From Stappia sp. BW2 (GTDB taxonomy: Bacteria > Pseudomonadota > Alphaproteobacteria > Rhizobiales > Stappiaceae): DNA of 64,000 nt. Below, one piece after another: positions 53,763 through 64,000 of the stretch (positions are counted from its first letter, which is position 1; every line of letters begins with the position of its first letter). The position numbers were made by a program, and so were the translations under genes. The DNA lies in NCBI RefSeq assembly GCF_008107695.1, contig NZ_VIRG01000053.1, positions 186,001 to 250,000 on the forward strand, read 5' to 3'. Below the pieces are notes generated by a model, which was not told the origin of the DNA, ran no database searches, and worked only from the letters and a program-made list of their open reading frames with translations.

Positions 53763-55106
53763 TCAAGCTGCGGTAGTCGCCACCACGCCTGCGATATCGT
53801 TGACCACCTGCTTGACCAGCTCCGCATCGTCGCCTTCCGCCATCACGCGGATCAACGGTTCGGTGCCCGATGCTCGAATCACGAGGCGGCCGGAATTGCC
53901 GAGGCGAGCTTCGCCATCCTCGATAGCGGATTTGACAAGGTCCTGCTCCAGCGGCTGGCCGCCCTTGTAACGCACGTTCTTGAGAATTTGCGGCACTGGC
54001 TCGAACCGGTGGCAGACTTCCGAAACGGGCTTGTCCTGATCCTTGACACAGGCGAGAACCTGCAGAGCTGCAACGAGGCCATCCCCGGTCGTCGCGAAGT
54101 CGGACAACACAATGTGTCCGGACTGCTCCCCACCGACGTTGTAGCCGTTGGCACGCATGTGCTCGACAACGTAACGGTCGCCGACCTTCGTGCGGGCAAG
54201 ACCGAGCCCGAGACTTTGAAGATACCGTTCCAACCCGAGGTTGGACATCACCGTCGCGACGATCCCGGGTGCGGACAGGCGATTGCTCGCCTGCCACGAC
54301 TGCGCCACCAGGGCCATGAGCTGATCGCCATCAACCACCGCGCCGGTTTCATCAACGATGATCACCCGGTCGGCATCGCCATCGAGCGCAATGCCGATGT
54401 CAGCGCGGACCTCATGCACCTTGCGCGACAGGGCGTCAGTCGACGTCGAGCCACATTCCTTGTTGATGTTGAACCCATCCGGCGAGACACCCATGGTGAT
54501 CACGTCCGCCCCGAGCTCCCACAACGCCTCCGGGGCAACCTTGTAGGCAGCACCGTTGGCGCAATCGATGACGACGCGCAGGCCTTCCAGGCTCATTTCC
54601 CGTGGCAGCGTCCGCTTGGCAGTTTCAATATAGCGCTGCTGCGCACCGTCGATCCGCTTGGCCCTGCCAAGCTCGCTTGCGCCCGGCAGGCGGGAAGTCA
54701 GATCGCTTTCCATCAGCTCTTCGATGGTTTTTTCAATCGCATCGCTGAGCTTGAACCCGTCAGGACCGAAGAACTTGATGCCGTTGTCCTGAAAAGGATT
54801 GTGGGACGCAGAGATCATCACACCGAGATCGCTCCGCAGCGAGCGCGTCAGCATGGCGACCGCGGGTGTCGGCATCGGCCCCAGCAGGAACACATCCATG
54901 CCGACCGAGGTAAAACCGGCGACGAGGGCGTATTCGAGCATGTAGCCGGACAGCCTTGTATCCTTGCCAATCACCACCCTATGGCGGTGTCCGCCGTTCT
55001 TGAAAGCCAACCCGGCGGCCATCCCGACTTTCAATGCCATTTCGGCGGTCATGGGATAGCTGTTCGCCTGACCGCGGATACCGTCGGTGCCGAAAAACTT
55101 GCGCAT
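53763..55106 (-). CDS. glmM: Phosphoglucosamine mutase
   Basis: The 447-aa enzyme converts glucosamine-6-phosphate to glucosamine-1-phosphate for peptidoglycan and lipopolysaccharide. Signatures: [12 protein letters not shown] at the start, the phosphoserine loop [12 protein letters not shown] (Ser101), the metal-binding [12 protein letters not shown] and the phosphate-binding [14 protein letters not shown]. It follows ftsH on the same strand with a terminator between. It is usual to find glmM beside ftsH in alphaproteobacteria and in E. coli. Confidence 0.97.
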   Translation of the reverse strand: MRKFFGTDGIRGQANSYPMTAEMALKVGMAAGLAFKNGGHRHRVVIGKDTRLSGYMLEYALVAGFTSVGMDVFLLGPMPTPAVAMLTRSLRSDLGVMISASHNPFQDNGIKFFGPDGFKLSDAIEKTIEELMESDLTSRLPGASELGRAKRIDGAQQRYIETAKRTLPREMSLEGLRVVIDCANGAAYKVAPEALWELGADVITMGVSPDGFNINKECGSTSTDALSRKVHEVRADIGIALDGDADRVIIVDETGAVVDGDQLMALVAQSWQASNRLSAPGIVATVMSNLGLERYLQSLGLGLARTKVGDRYVVEHMRANGYNVGGEQSGHIVLSDFATTGDGLVAALQVLACVKDQDKPVSEVCHRFEPVPQILKNVRYKGGQPLEQDLVKSAIEDGEARLGNSGRLVIRASGTEPLIRVMAEGDDAELVKQVVNDIAGVVATTAA

Positions 55107-55240
55107 CTAATATGCCTTGCTGGTCTGTCTGTCTTGGTTGCGCCCTTTGTAACGCAATAAGGCGCACGCACGATTCAAAATATGTGAGCAATTGTTACCA
55201 TTAATCGACGGCCAAGGAACCTTGTAAAGCCCAAAACGAA

Positions 55241-55265
55241 GATGCCCGGCAAGAAGCCGGGCATC
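55241..55265 (-). terminator. Rho-independent terminator of ftsH
   Basis: GATGCCCGGC (55241-55250) pairs perfectly with GCCGGGCATC (55256-55265) with a 5-nt loop; TTCGTTTT follows on the minus strand. It is 25 bp past the ftsH stop and separates ftsH from glmM. Confidence 0.9.
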
Positions 55266-55290
55266 TGACATGTCTTTGAATCGGGATCGA

Positions 55291-57210
<1,920 letters not shown>

Positions 57211-57266
57211 TTCGTTTCCTTAACCGCCCAACGCGACTAACTGCACGCGGTTACGTTTCTTTAAAG

Positions 57267-57298
57267 CGAAGATAGGTCGCCCAAAGCCCGCTGCCAAG
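57267..57298 (-). promoter_or_regulatory. RpoH (sigma-32) promoter of ftsH
   Basis: On the minus strand CTTG (57298-57295), an 18-bp spacer and CCTATCTTCG (57276-57267) fit the alphaproteobacterial heat-shock pattern CTTG-N17/18-CYTATNTNNG. The expected start is near 57260, about 50 bp before the ftsH ATG. FtsH is a known heat-shock gene in many bacteria. Confidence 0.65.
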
Positions 57299-57379
57299 GC
57301 GGTGCGCCATAGTTGCGCATTTGCGCTGACTATTTTCTTAAGAATGGACCTCTAACAGAAGTTCCAGATGGGGAAAACC

Positions 57380-58765
57380 TCAGATTTCCTCGTCTGTGCC
57401 CCCATTGTCCATAAAGTTATCCGTCAATTTACCTTGGATCGGCATTCGCTCCAATTCCAAATCAGCGCTGCTGCAGGAATTGCCAATGGTCAAAACGGCC
57501 GTAGCGGAAGCTGGCATCAGAATCTCACCTGCCCGCCACAGAACCGGCGCACAGTCGAACGCGGCTTTCGGCCAGCCCTTCGGCCAATCGATGTCCCGGC
57601 TGGACACTGGTGCGCTCATCAGTGGTCCCAGGCAAAGCGGCGCATCGCCCTCATCGGTCGCACGGTTGGGTGCCCGGAAAAGGTAACGGCCATCCCATGT
57701 CCCGGCCCCTGCAATGCCTGTGAGAATACCCGGAGGCGCCCGCCCGGCCTCTTTCCAGGCCCTGATTGTGTCTGCATCGGCGTCGAATACCGAGCCTTCA
57801 AGCGTCTGACGGTTCTGCTCGCCGGAGATCAGCACCCGGTCCAGGGCCTCAAGCTTGGCAAGCCTTGGACGGGATACCTTTCCGGACAGGCGTGACATCA
57901 TATGAACGAGCAGCCGGAGCCGAAATTCTTCGGCAAGATCCCTGTAGGCCTGTCTCTCCAGACGGACCGGACCGGCCGGATGCTCGGTGACCAGCCGCGC
58001 TGCCAGATCTTCCACCGTCGACTCAAGGGCTTCCCGTGCCCGGCGGATGTTGGCAGCGGTCTGCGCGAGGCGCTCCGCACTCAATCCTTCCTCAGCCAGC
58101 AGCGACAAGATGGCGCGGAGCCGGCTGCGCTTGTATTTGGGGTTCTGGTTCGACGGATCCGTACACCAGGTTCGCCCGCGCCGTTCGAGAGCGGCTTTGA
58201 GATCGGATTTTGAAACACTGAGCAGCGGTCGCAGCAGGCGCAGGCCTTCCGGCCCGTTGCCCTCGTCGGCCGCCATGCCGCTCAGACCGGCAACGCCGCT
58301 GCCCCGGGTCAACCGGTCGAGAAAGGTTTCCGCCTGATCGTCCAGATGATGGCCAAGGACAAGCGCTTCCGCACCGGTGCGGCGCATGTGGTCAGCCATC
58401 AGCCGATAGCGGGCAAGGCGCGCTTCTTCCTGAAGATTTGTGGACGGTTTGCTGCCTGACCAGCGCAGCACCGTGCAGTCAAACCCGCATGCGCGCGCAG
58501 TTTCAGCAACAAATTCTGCCTCCTGGCCGCTTTCGGGCCGGAGCTGATGATCAACGCACAACACTTCGGCGGCCCCCTGCCAGCCGGTGCGTTTGCGCCA
58601 CTCATCGAACAGAACGAGAAGACAGAGGGAATCCGGGCCTCCGGACACGGCCAGGGCCAGATTTGAAAAAGACTTTAGTGGGGAAAAAAGAGTATCGACG
58701 CGATTGGCCGGGAGCCTTTCGGGCTCAACCGGCCTGTCAGGAGCACTGGGCACGACGGCGTTCAT
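57380..58765 (-). CDS. tilS: tRNA(Ile)-lysidine synthetase TilS
   Basis: The 461-aa enzyme adds lysine to C34 of tRNA-Ile(CAU) using ATP. The PP-loop SGGPDS is at residues 41-46, followed by CVDHQLRPESGQEAEFV and GHHLDDQAETFLDRLTRGSG. The C-terminal half is less conserved, as usual. It overlaps the cpoB stop by 29 bp and lies 169 bp before ftsH, in the order typical of alphaproteobacteria. The start is somewhat uncertain because no clean ribosome site is seen. Confidence 0.95.
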   Translation of the reverse strand: MNAVVPSAPDRPVEPERLPANRVDTLFSPLKSFSNLALAVSGGPDSLCLLVLFDEWRKRTGWQGAAEVLCVDHQLRPESGQEAEFVAETARACGFDCTVLRWSGSKPSTNLQEEARLARYRLMADHMRRTGAEALVLGHHLDDQAETFLDRLTRGSGVAGLSGMAADEGNGPEGLRLLRPLLSVSKSDLKAALERRGRTWCTDPSNQNPKYKRSRLRAILSLLAEEGLSAERLAQTAANIRRAREALESTVEDLAARLVTEHPAGPVRLERQAYRDLAEEFRLRLLVHMMSRLSGKVSRPRLAKLEALDRVLISGEQNRQTLEGSVFDADADTIRAWKEAGRAPPGILTGIAGAGTWDGRYLFRAPNRATDEGDAPLCLGPLMSAPVSSRDIDWPKGWPKAAFDCAPVLWRAGEILMPASATAVLTIGNSCSSADLELERMPIQGKLTDNFMDNGGTDEEI

Positions 58766-59684
58766 CCCGCGCCTGGGACAAAACGGCTGGAGCAGCGTTC
58801 GGATATTTGCTCAGGAGTTCGGAAAAGGTTGCACAAGCAGCATCGCCTTCGCCAAGACCCCGCAGAGAAACACCCAGCTTGAGCAGGCTGTCCGGGCTTT
58901 TGGCGTTGCCGGGATGGTCGGTATAGGTTTTCAGGAAGGCATCGGCTGCCTCGCGGTAGTTCTGCTGCGCCAGCAGGCTTTCACCCAGCCAGTATTGGGC
59001 ATCGGCGGCCTGCGCATCATCCGGATAGGTTTCCAGAAAGTTGCGGAAACCGCGTTCGGCGGCGGCATAATCGCCATTGACCGCAAAGGAATAGGCCTGA
59101 TTGTAGTCGGAACTGGGATCTCCACTGCCGATGACATTGGCAATCTGGTCGTCATCGGTGGCAAGACCGGGATCAGGCGCGATGTCCTGACCGGTGCCCG
59201 GCAGGTTTTCAAGACCGTTGGCAAGCCGGGAAAGATCGATCGGACCATCGCTCGGCAAGCCACTCTCGTAGCCGCCGGACTGATCCCAGCTGCCGTCTCC
59301 CGAGCCGTCCGCAGGAAGGGTCGCAAAGCCGCCCCCCGGTGCAATCAGGCTGCCAGTCTGCGGAATACCGTCCGGGCTTAAGCCCGGAGCGGTTGATCCT
59401 GGAGCGGCGTCGGAACGTTTGCCCGGCGTGCCGCCTTCCAATTGCTGGAAGCGGTATTCATTGTCTTCCTGCATGCGGCGCATCTGATCCTGCATTTCCC
59501 GCATCTGGTAGGACAACTGTTCGATCTGGCCGGTCAAAACCCGGATCCGTTCCTCAAGCTGGCCGATGCGCACGCTGGAATCATCGTTCTTGCGTCCGAA
59601 CAGCTGGGCTTGCGACGGTGTGGCAGCGGCGAAGGTGATGACCAACGCCATGATGAGACCTGCCAGTCCCTTTAGTTTCAGCAT
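58737..59684 (-). CDS. cpoB: Cell division coordinator CpoB (YbgF)
   Basis: The 315-aa periplasmic protein has a signal peptide (MLKLKGLAGLIMALVITFAA to about residue 27), a coiled-coil trimerisation region (VRIGQLEERIRVLTGQIEQLSYQMREMQ) and a Gly/Ser/Asp-rich linker. Three C-terminal TPR repeats follow (YNQAYSFAVNGDYAAAERGFRNFLETYP; DAQYWLGESLLAQQNYREAADAF; ALKLGVSLRGLG-like). CpoB links Tol-Pal to peptidoglycan synthesis at division. GGAGGAG precedes the ATG at 59684. It follows pal, as in most tol-pal clusters. Confidence 0.93.
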   Translation of the reverse strand: MLKLKGLAGLIMALVITFAAATPSQAQLFGRKNDDSSVRIGQLEERIRVLTGQIEQLSYQMREMQDQMRRMQEDNEYRFQQLEGGTPGKRSDAAPGSTAPGLSPDGIPQTGSLIAPGGGFATLPADGSGDGSWDQSGGYESGLPSDGPIDLSRLANGLENLPGTGQDIAPDPGLATDDDQIANVIGSGDPSSDYNQAYSFAVNGDYAAAERGFRNFLETYPDDAQAADAQYWLGESLLAQQNYREAADAFLKTYTDHPGNAKSPDSLLKLGVSLRGLGEGDAACATFSELLSKYPNAAPAVLSQARDERRRAQCS

Positions 59685-59886
59685 TCGCTCCTCCGGTTGG
59701 ATGTGCTGTAACAGTGTCTGGCCGTGGTCCGACAAACGCCTATACTCAAGCAGATCCACGTACATGATGTCTTATCATGCCCGGCTCCTTACTCAAGTGC
59801 ACAGAGCGCTTCGACTTCGGCCAAATTTTGACGTTTCCTCCTGAAATTGAAGTGATTTCGCCAATTCGGGCAGGGCCAACGAAAAA

Positions 59887-59907
59887 GGCCGGGCAACTTG
59901 CCCGGCC
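59887..59907. terminator. Terminator of pal (bidirectional)
   Basis: GGCCGGGC (59887-59894) pairs with GCCCGGCC (59900-59907), 5-nt loop, flanked by A-runs on one side and T-runs on the other, so it works in both directions. It is 22 bp past the pal stop. Confidence 0.9.
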
Positions 59908-59928
59908 TTTTGTTCGACATTTGCGCGA

Positions 59929-60414
59929 TCAGTTAGTCGCGTTGTTCAGCACGGTCACCGCGCGGCGGTTCTGCGACCAGCAGCTGTTGTCGTTACAGAC
60001 AGCCACAGGCCGTTCCTTGCCGTAGGAAATCGTCTTGATACGCGAGGCGTTCACGCCCTGCGCAACCAGATAGTCCCGCGCGGCCTGGGCGCGACGAGCC
60101 CCCAGCGCGATGTTGTACTGGCGCGTGCCGCGCTCATCCGCATGTCCCTCGACCGTGATCGTGTACTGGGAATAGCGTTTCAGCCACTTGGCCTGATTGG
60201 CAAGAGTTGCCTGACCCTGCGCATTCAGCACCGACTGATCTTCCTCGAAGAAAACGCGGTCACCCACGTTCACGACAAAATCCTGACCCGTGCCGGGCTT
60301 CACATTGCTCGACAGCCCGTCCGGTTTGGTCTGGGCACATGCTGCTGCGAACAGAACCGCGAAACAGACTGCAATCCAGCGTGCGCTTCGTCCGGCGTTT
60401 AAACTCATGAACAT
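59929..60414 (-). CDS. pal: Peptidoglycan-associated lipoprotein Pal
   Basis: The 161-aa lipoprotein has a signal peptide with a lipobox-like AAAC (FAVLFAAACAQ, cysteine at about 26) and an OmpA-like peptidoglycan-binding domain: VGDRVFFEEDQSVLNAQGQATL, ITVEGHADERGTRQYNIALGARRAQAARDYL and TISYGKERPVAV. It anchors the outer membrane to the wall and works with TolB in constriction. Two in-frame ATGs (60414 and 60408) are both within reach of GGAGACAGGA. A one-mismatch CtrA box lies 105 bp upstream. Confidence 0.97.
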   Translation of the reverse strand: MFMSLNAGRSARWIAVCFAVLFAAACAQTKPDGLSSNVKPGTGQDFVVNVGDRVFFEEDQSVLNAQGQATLANQAKWLKRYSQYTITVEGHADERGTRQYNIALGARRAQAARDYLVAQGVNASRIKTISYGKERPVAVCNDNSCWSQNRRAVTVLNNATN

Positions 60415-60518
60415 TCCTGTCTCCTACACCCCAGCCCGCCAACCTGACACTTCATCCGTCCGGTTCTTGGTAAACGCTTTCTAGCCAAAACTGGTAAAAA
60501 ACGCCTTTTCAAACATGG

Positions 60519-60534
60519 TTAGCGAAATCTTAAC
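60519..60534. promoter_or_regulatory. Near-perfect CtrA box between tolB and pal
   Basis: TTAG-CGAAATC-TTAAC matches TTAA-N7-TTAAC with a single mismatch. It lies in the 151-bp tolB-pal spacer, about 105 bp before pal, and would allow pal to be controlled separately from tolQRAB. Confidence 0.5.
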
Positions 60535-60565
60535 ACGACCTGCCCTTGCAGGCCGAATGACTACG

Positions 60566-61915
60566 TCAGTCGATCAGCGGCGACCAGGAGGGGTCCGACG
60601 CAAAGGCCGGAGTCTCCACCCGCTGTTCGTTGTATCCGGTCAGGTCCACGGTCCACACCTGCGGTCCGCCGTTGGCACCCGGCGTATCACGGAAGAACAC
60701 CAGAACACGGCCGTTCGGTGACCAGGCCGGGCCCTCGTTATGATAGCCCTCGGTCAGGATGCGCTCGCCCTTGCCGTCCGGCCGCATGACCCCGATCATG
60801 AAGCGGCCCTGATGCTGCTTGGTGAAGGCGATCAGGTCTCCGCGCGGTGACCATACCGGCGTGGAATACCGGCCGGGGCCGAAGGAAATACGCTGTGCTC
60901 CACCGCCACTGGCACTCATCACATAAAGTTGTTGCGTGCCGCCGCGGTCGGATTCGAACACGATCTGGCGTCCGTCCGGCGAGAACGACGGGCTTGTATC
61001 GATTGCCGCATCGTTGGTCAGCCGGGTCGTCTGGCGCGAGCGCAGGTCCATCTTGAAGATGTTGGCATTGCCGCCCTGCTGCAGGCTCATCACCACGCTC
61101 TGGCCATCGGGCGAGAAACGCGGAGCAAAGGTCATGCCCGGGAAGTTGCCGACGATTTCGCGCTGCCCCGTCTCGATGTTGAGCAGATAGACGCTCGGGT
61201 CCGCTCCACCGTAGGACATGTAGGTGATTTCCTGGCTTGTCGGCGAGAACCGCGGCGTCAGCACCAGATCGTCACCCCGTGTCAGGTAGCGTACATTCGC
61301 CCCGTCCTGGTCCATGATCGCCAGTCGTTTGACGCGTTTGTCCTTCGGCCCCGTCTCGTCGACGAAGACGATGCGGGTGTCGAAGTAGCCCTTCTCGCCG
61401 GTCAGGCGTTCATAGATCGCATCGGCGATGATATGCGCCAGCCGCCGCCAGTTGTCCGGCGTTGTGTAGAATTGCTGGCCAAGCATCTGCTCTGAGGCAA
61501 ATACGTCCCACAGACGGAATTCCGCCCTGAGGCGCCCGTCTGGCTGCTTGATCACCGTACCGGTGACGAGCGCCTGGGCACTGATCTGGCGCCAGTCGCC
61601 GAAGCGCGGCGTCGAATTCACGCTCATGTTCTTCTGGATGAAGCTTGCCGGATCCAGCGGCCGGAACAGGCCGGACCGCTTCAGATCGGCCGCAATGACG
61701 TTGGTCATGTCAGCGGCCAGCTTGCCGTCGCCGCCCTCGGCGGAGAACGACGGCAGCGCAATCGGCAACGGTTCGATATTGCCCTGTGTAATATCGATTT
61801 CGACAAGCGCGGACGCCGGCAGCGGCGCAATCACGACAAAAGAAGCGAGAACAAATGCGAGTCCTCTGGCTTTCCGATTTGTAAAAACCGAAAGTTTTTT
61901 CAGTATTCCGCGCAT
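60566..61915 (-). CDS. tolB: Tol-Pal system translocation protein TolB
   Basis: The 449-aa periplasmic protein has a signal peptide (to about residue 36, ASA), the N-terminal domain ([20 protein letters not shown]) and a six-bladed WD40-like propeller with repeated SPDG-type turns ([81 protein letters not shown]). It shuttles between Pal and the TolQRA motor. I use the ATG at 61915; a GTG two codons earlier has the better-spaced GGGAG site. Confidence 0.97.
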   Translation of the reverse strand: MRGILKKLSVFTNRKARGLAFVLASFVVIAPLPASALVEIDITQGNIEPLPIALPSFSAEGGDGKLAADMTNVIAADLKRSGLFRPLDPASFIQKNMSVNSTPRFGDWRQISAQALVTGTVIKQPDGRLRAEFRLWDVFASEQMLGQQFYTTPDNWRRLAHIIADAIYERLTGEKGYFDTRIVFVDETGPKDKRVKRLAIMDQDGANVRYLTRGDDLVLTPRFSPTSQEITYMSYGGADPSVYLLNIETGQREIVGNFPGMTFAPRFSPDGQSVVMSLQQGGNANIFKMDLRSRQTTRLTNDAAIDTSPSFSPDGRQIVFESDRGGTQQLYVMSASGGGAQRISFGPGRYSTPVWSPRGDLIAFTKQHQGRFMIGVMRPDGKGERILTEGYHNEGPAWSPNGRVLVFFRDTPGANGGPQVWTVDLTGYNEQRVETPAFASDPSWSPLID

Positions 61916-61960
61916 GAGCACAACAGCTCCCTTATGGACTTTTGAACTGGCCGGGCCAGT

Positions 61961-62938
61961 CTATCCCCCGAGCATCTCTCTGGGGTCGAAATTGATGATG
62001 ACTTCCTGCCAAGCTTCATACTTGGAAATTGGCAGATTATATGGCTGGCAGCGCATGATCGCACGAACGGCACTGCTGGAGGCTGCGCCGAAGGCCGGGT
62101 TGCCGCTGGAGTTGATGACTTCCGGCTGGCCCGAAACCTGACCATTCTGGGACAGGTTGAACCGGACACGGACCTTCAGATCTTCCGCGCCGACGGCTCC
62201 CACCGGCGGGTTCCAGCATTGCGCCACCATACCGCGCAGCGCATCCAGTTCTGACTGGCTCATGCGCACGTCCTGCTGCCCTCTCCTGGAGCCGAGAGAC
62301 GCCTCATTCTGGCTGGTCTGACCAGTCTGTTTGGCGGGCTCAACCTTGTTCAGAAGCACGGCGATGTCCGTGCTGTTGAAATCTTCCTTCGGCGGCTCGG
62401 GCGCGTTTTTCGGCGGTGTCGGCTTGGAGCGCGGCGAAACCTTGGTCACGATTGGCTGAGGCGCTGGCGCGGCCTCCTGCTGCTGCGGCACAGGTTCCGG
62501 TGCGGGAGCGGTATCCGGTGTAGGCGCAGGCTCGACCACCGGGGCCGGTTCGGGCGCTGGCGCAGGGGTCGGTTCGGGCGCAGGTGCAGGGGCTGGCTCC
62601 GGATCCGACACGGGCTGCGGTTCCGGCGCCGGAGCAGGCGTCGGCGACGGGGAAGGTGTCGGCGGCGTCGGCTGTTCCACCCTGCTTTCACCGGGCTTTT
62701 CGATGGGTTCCGGCGGTTCCTCGGCTGGGGTCTCGCTCGGGGTTACCGCAGCCACATCCCGGACCTCGGCCGTTTTCTCGCCGACCCGAAGCCTGGTGAT
62801 GTCCTCGATGGGAACCAGTTCGACAGGCAGCGACTCCACCTGAGGAACGGCAAAGCTCTCCGCGTCCGGAAAGGCGATCAAGCCCCAGAGCAGTAAAGCC
62901 GAGTGACCGGCCAGAGACGCGATGAGACCTGCGCGCAT
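61961..62938 (-). CDS. tolA: TolA-like protein of the Tol-Pal system
   Basis: The 325-aa protein has an N-terminal membrane helix (LIASLAGHSALLLWGLIAF), a long Pro/Ala/Glu spacer (about 65-180; many APAPEP units) and a C-terminal TolA/TonB-like domain (LRGMVAQCWNPPVGAVGAEDL, VRFNLSQNGQVSGQPEV, AIMRCQPYNLPISKYEAWQEV). It spans the periplasm between TolQR and TolB-Pal. Unlike E. coli TolA, whose spacer is a long helix, the spacer here is proline-rich and TonB-like. It lies 6 bp after tolR. Confidence 0.94.
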   Translation of the reverse strand: MRAGLIASLAGHSALLLWGLIAFPDAESFAVPQVESLPVELVPIEDITRLRVGEKTAEVRDVAAVTPSETPAEEPPEPIEKPGESRVEQPTPPTPSPSPTPAPAPEPQPVSDPEPAPAPAPEPTPAPAPEPAPVVEPAPTPDTAPAPEPVPQQQEAAPAPQPIVTKVSPRSKPTPPKNAPEPPKEDFNSTDIAVLLNKVEPAKQTGQTSQNEASLGSRRGQQDVRMSQSELDALRGMVAQCWNPPVGAVGAEDLKVRVRFNLSQNGQVSGQPEVINSSGNPAFGAASSSAVRAIMRCQPYNLPISKYEAWQEVIINFDPREMLGG

Positions 62939-62944
62939 GACGCG

Positions 62945-63397
62945 TTACGAGTCCCGTTCTTCCAGAGTGACCAGACCGAGGCGTTTAAACCCGGCCGCGC
63001 TGATGCGACCCATCAGCTTCATCATTGTGCCGTAGTCGGCATCCTGATCGCCGCGTACGTAGATGCGTTCCTCATAGCCATTGGCGGCAATGGCTTCGAG
63101 CTTCGGTACGATCTCTTCGATGGTGATAGGGGTATCCTGAATGAAGATTTCACCGGCCGCGTTCACGGAGATGGTTATCGGCTCCGTGTCGCCTTCCAGG
63201 GCCTTGGCGCTGGTCTCCGGCAGATCGATCGGCACACCGACCGTCAGCAGCGGAGCGGCCACCATGAAGATGATCAGGAGCACCAGCATCACGTCGACCA
63301 TCGGCGTGACGTTGATTTCGCTCATGGGGGCGTGGCGACGCCTGCGCCGTCCGCGCCGACTGCCTCCTGCCTGACCTGAACCGACCTGCATGGCCAT
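62945..63397 (-). CDS. tolR: Tol-Pal system protein TolR
   Basis: The 150-aa ExbD/TolR protein has a basic cytoplasmic head (SRRGRRRRRHAPMSEINVTP), one membrane helix with the conserved proton-path aspartate (MVDVMLVLLIIFMVAAPLL) and a periplasmic domain (IYVRGDQDADYGTMMKLMG). With TolQ it forms the proton-driven motor that pulls on TolA. It lies 3 bp after tolQ. Confidence 0.96.
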   Translation of the reverse strand: MAMQVGSGQAGGSRRGRRRRRHAPMSEINVTPMVDVMLVLLIIFMVAAPLLTVGVPIDLPETSAKALEGDTEPITISVNAAGEIFIQDTPITIEEIVPKLEAIAANGYEERIYVRGDQDADYGTMMKLMGRISAAGFKRLGLVTLEERDS

Positions 63398-63400
63398 GGA

Positions 63401-64000
63401 TCAGCCCCTCTCGTCGATTTGACGGGACAGGATGGCGGAGAACTCGTCCGCAAAGCCTTCCATGCGCGAAACCGCCTTGCCGACATCTGCGGAGAACTTG
63501 TTGTAGGCGATAACCGCCGGAATGGCCGCCAGCAGACCAAGGGCCGTTGCAAACAGCGCCTCGGCAATACCAGGCGCAACGACGGCGAGGTTGGTGCTTT
63601 CGGACGCTGCAATGGCCTGGAAGGCGGTCATGATGCCCCAGACCGTTCCGAACAGGCCGATGAACGGCGCGGCGGATCCCACGGTCGCCAGGATCAACAA
63701 CCGGCTTTCCAGCCGTTCGGCTTCGCGCTGGATGGTGACATCCATCACCCTGTCGATACGCTGCTGCAGGCTGCCGATGGCAGGCCGAGCGCCCTCGTGA
63801 CTGCGCTTCCACTCGCGCATGGCCGCCACGAACAGCGCCGCCATGGAGTGATTCACACGATTATGAAGCGTATTATAGAGTTCTTCGAGCGACTGGCCGG
63901 ACCAGAACACCGTTTCGAACCGGCTCATCTGGCGCCGTGTCCGGCCGACCAGCATGATCTTGTCGACGATGATCGCCCAGCACCAAACCGAAGCGCCCAG
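63401..64000 (-). CDS. tolQ: Tol-Pal system protein TolQ, C-terminal part (truncated by window edge)
   Basis: The coding frame continues past the right edge, so only the last 199 codons are visible. The visible part begins LGASVWCWAIIVDKIMLVG and shows the MotA/TolQ/ExbB proton channel domain: ILATVGSAAPFIGLFGTVWGIMTAFQAI and GIAEALFATALGLLAAIPAVIAYNKF. TolQ anchors the TolQR motor in the inner membrane. It is the first gene of tolQRAB-pal-cpoB. Confidence 0.96.
   Translation of the reverse strand: MGASVWCWAIIVDKIMLVGRTRRQMSRFETVFWSGQSLEELYNTLHNRVNHSMAALFVAAMREWKRSHEGARPAIGSLQQRIDRVMDVTIQREAERLESRLLILATVGSAAPFIGLFGTVWGIMTAFQAIAASESTNLAVVAPGIAEALFATALGLLAAIPAVIAYNKFSADVGKAVSRMEGFADEFSAILSRQIDERG

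Overview
This window is a chromosomal segment of a high-GC, flagellated alphaproteobacterium of the Rhizobiales/Hyphomicrobiales type. CtrA and ChpT (CckA-ChpT-CtrA cell-cycle relay), an EipA/DUF1134 protein, an Omp25/31-type porin, GANTC (CcrM) sites, an alphaproteobacterial RpoH and a tolQRAB-pal-cpoB-tilS-ftsH-glmM order all point there. A Stappiaceae-like genome (Labrenzia/Roseibium) would fit, but that is an impression and was not tested. I see no insertion sequence, prophage, integron, CRISPR array or other clear island; it reads as ordinary core chromosome.

Layout. 0-9.9 kb: the N-terminus of a TetR regulator (cut by the left edge), Tex, a secreted SH3b/MliC-like protein, a DUF2270 membrane protein, a GNAT acetyltransferase, a DadA-like amine oxidoreductase with a divergent GntR regulator, an arsR-acr3 arsenite pair and a small membrane protein. 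9.9-15.3 kb: dppABCDF dipeptide importer. 15.6-21.2 kb: glpD-glpK and a large YbiO-like MscS channel. 21.4-26.2 kb: DUF2336 protein, PqiA-like protein, fliI-fliJ and the divergent ctrA. 26.5-34.5 kb: a Tat-exported metallo-beta-lactamase-fold protein and a chemotaxis/phosphorelay cluster chpT-cheA-cheW-cheY-cheB-cheR. 34.5-43 kb: YHS protein, eipA, a coiled-coil membrane protein, glpR, tRNA-Glu, rluD, rpoH and a riboswitch-controlled thiXY pair. 43-55 kb: a large single-pass membrane protein, purA, MFS and DMT transporters, serC-serA, an outer-membrane beta-barrel protein and glmM. 55-64 kb: ftsH, tilS and the Tol-Pal operon (tolQ cut by the right edge).

How it fits together. The strongest non-gene signals are regulatory and connect genes inside the window. 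CtrA (25.5 kb) has two perfect TTAA-N7-TTAAC sites in front of the porin gene (53.4 kb) and a one-mismatch site before pal (60.5 kb), while its own promoter region is dense in GANTC sites. RpoH (40 kb) has a textbook alphaproteobacterial heat-shock promoter before ftsH (57.3 kb) and a near-match before itself. GlpR (37.4 kb) probably acts on a phased CGAAA repeat before glpD (18.7 kb), 19 kb away. A TPP riboswitch controls a thiXY pair that has no ATPase gene beside it.

I did not find a wholly new system. The least explained items are the noncanonical CheA (two CheW-like domains plus a receiver) beside chpT, the ATPase-less thiXY operon, the overlapping divergent start codons at rluD, an apparently leaderless arsR with its operator on the -10, and several conserved-looking proteins of unknown function.
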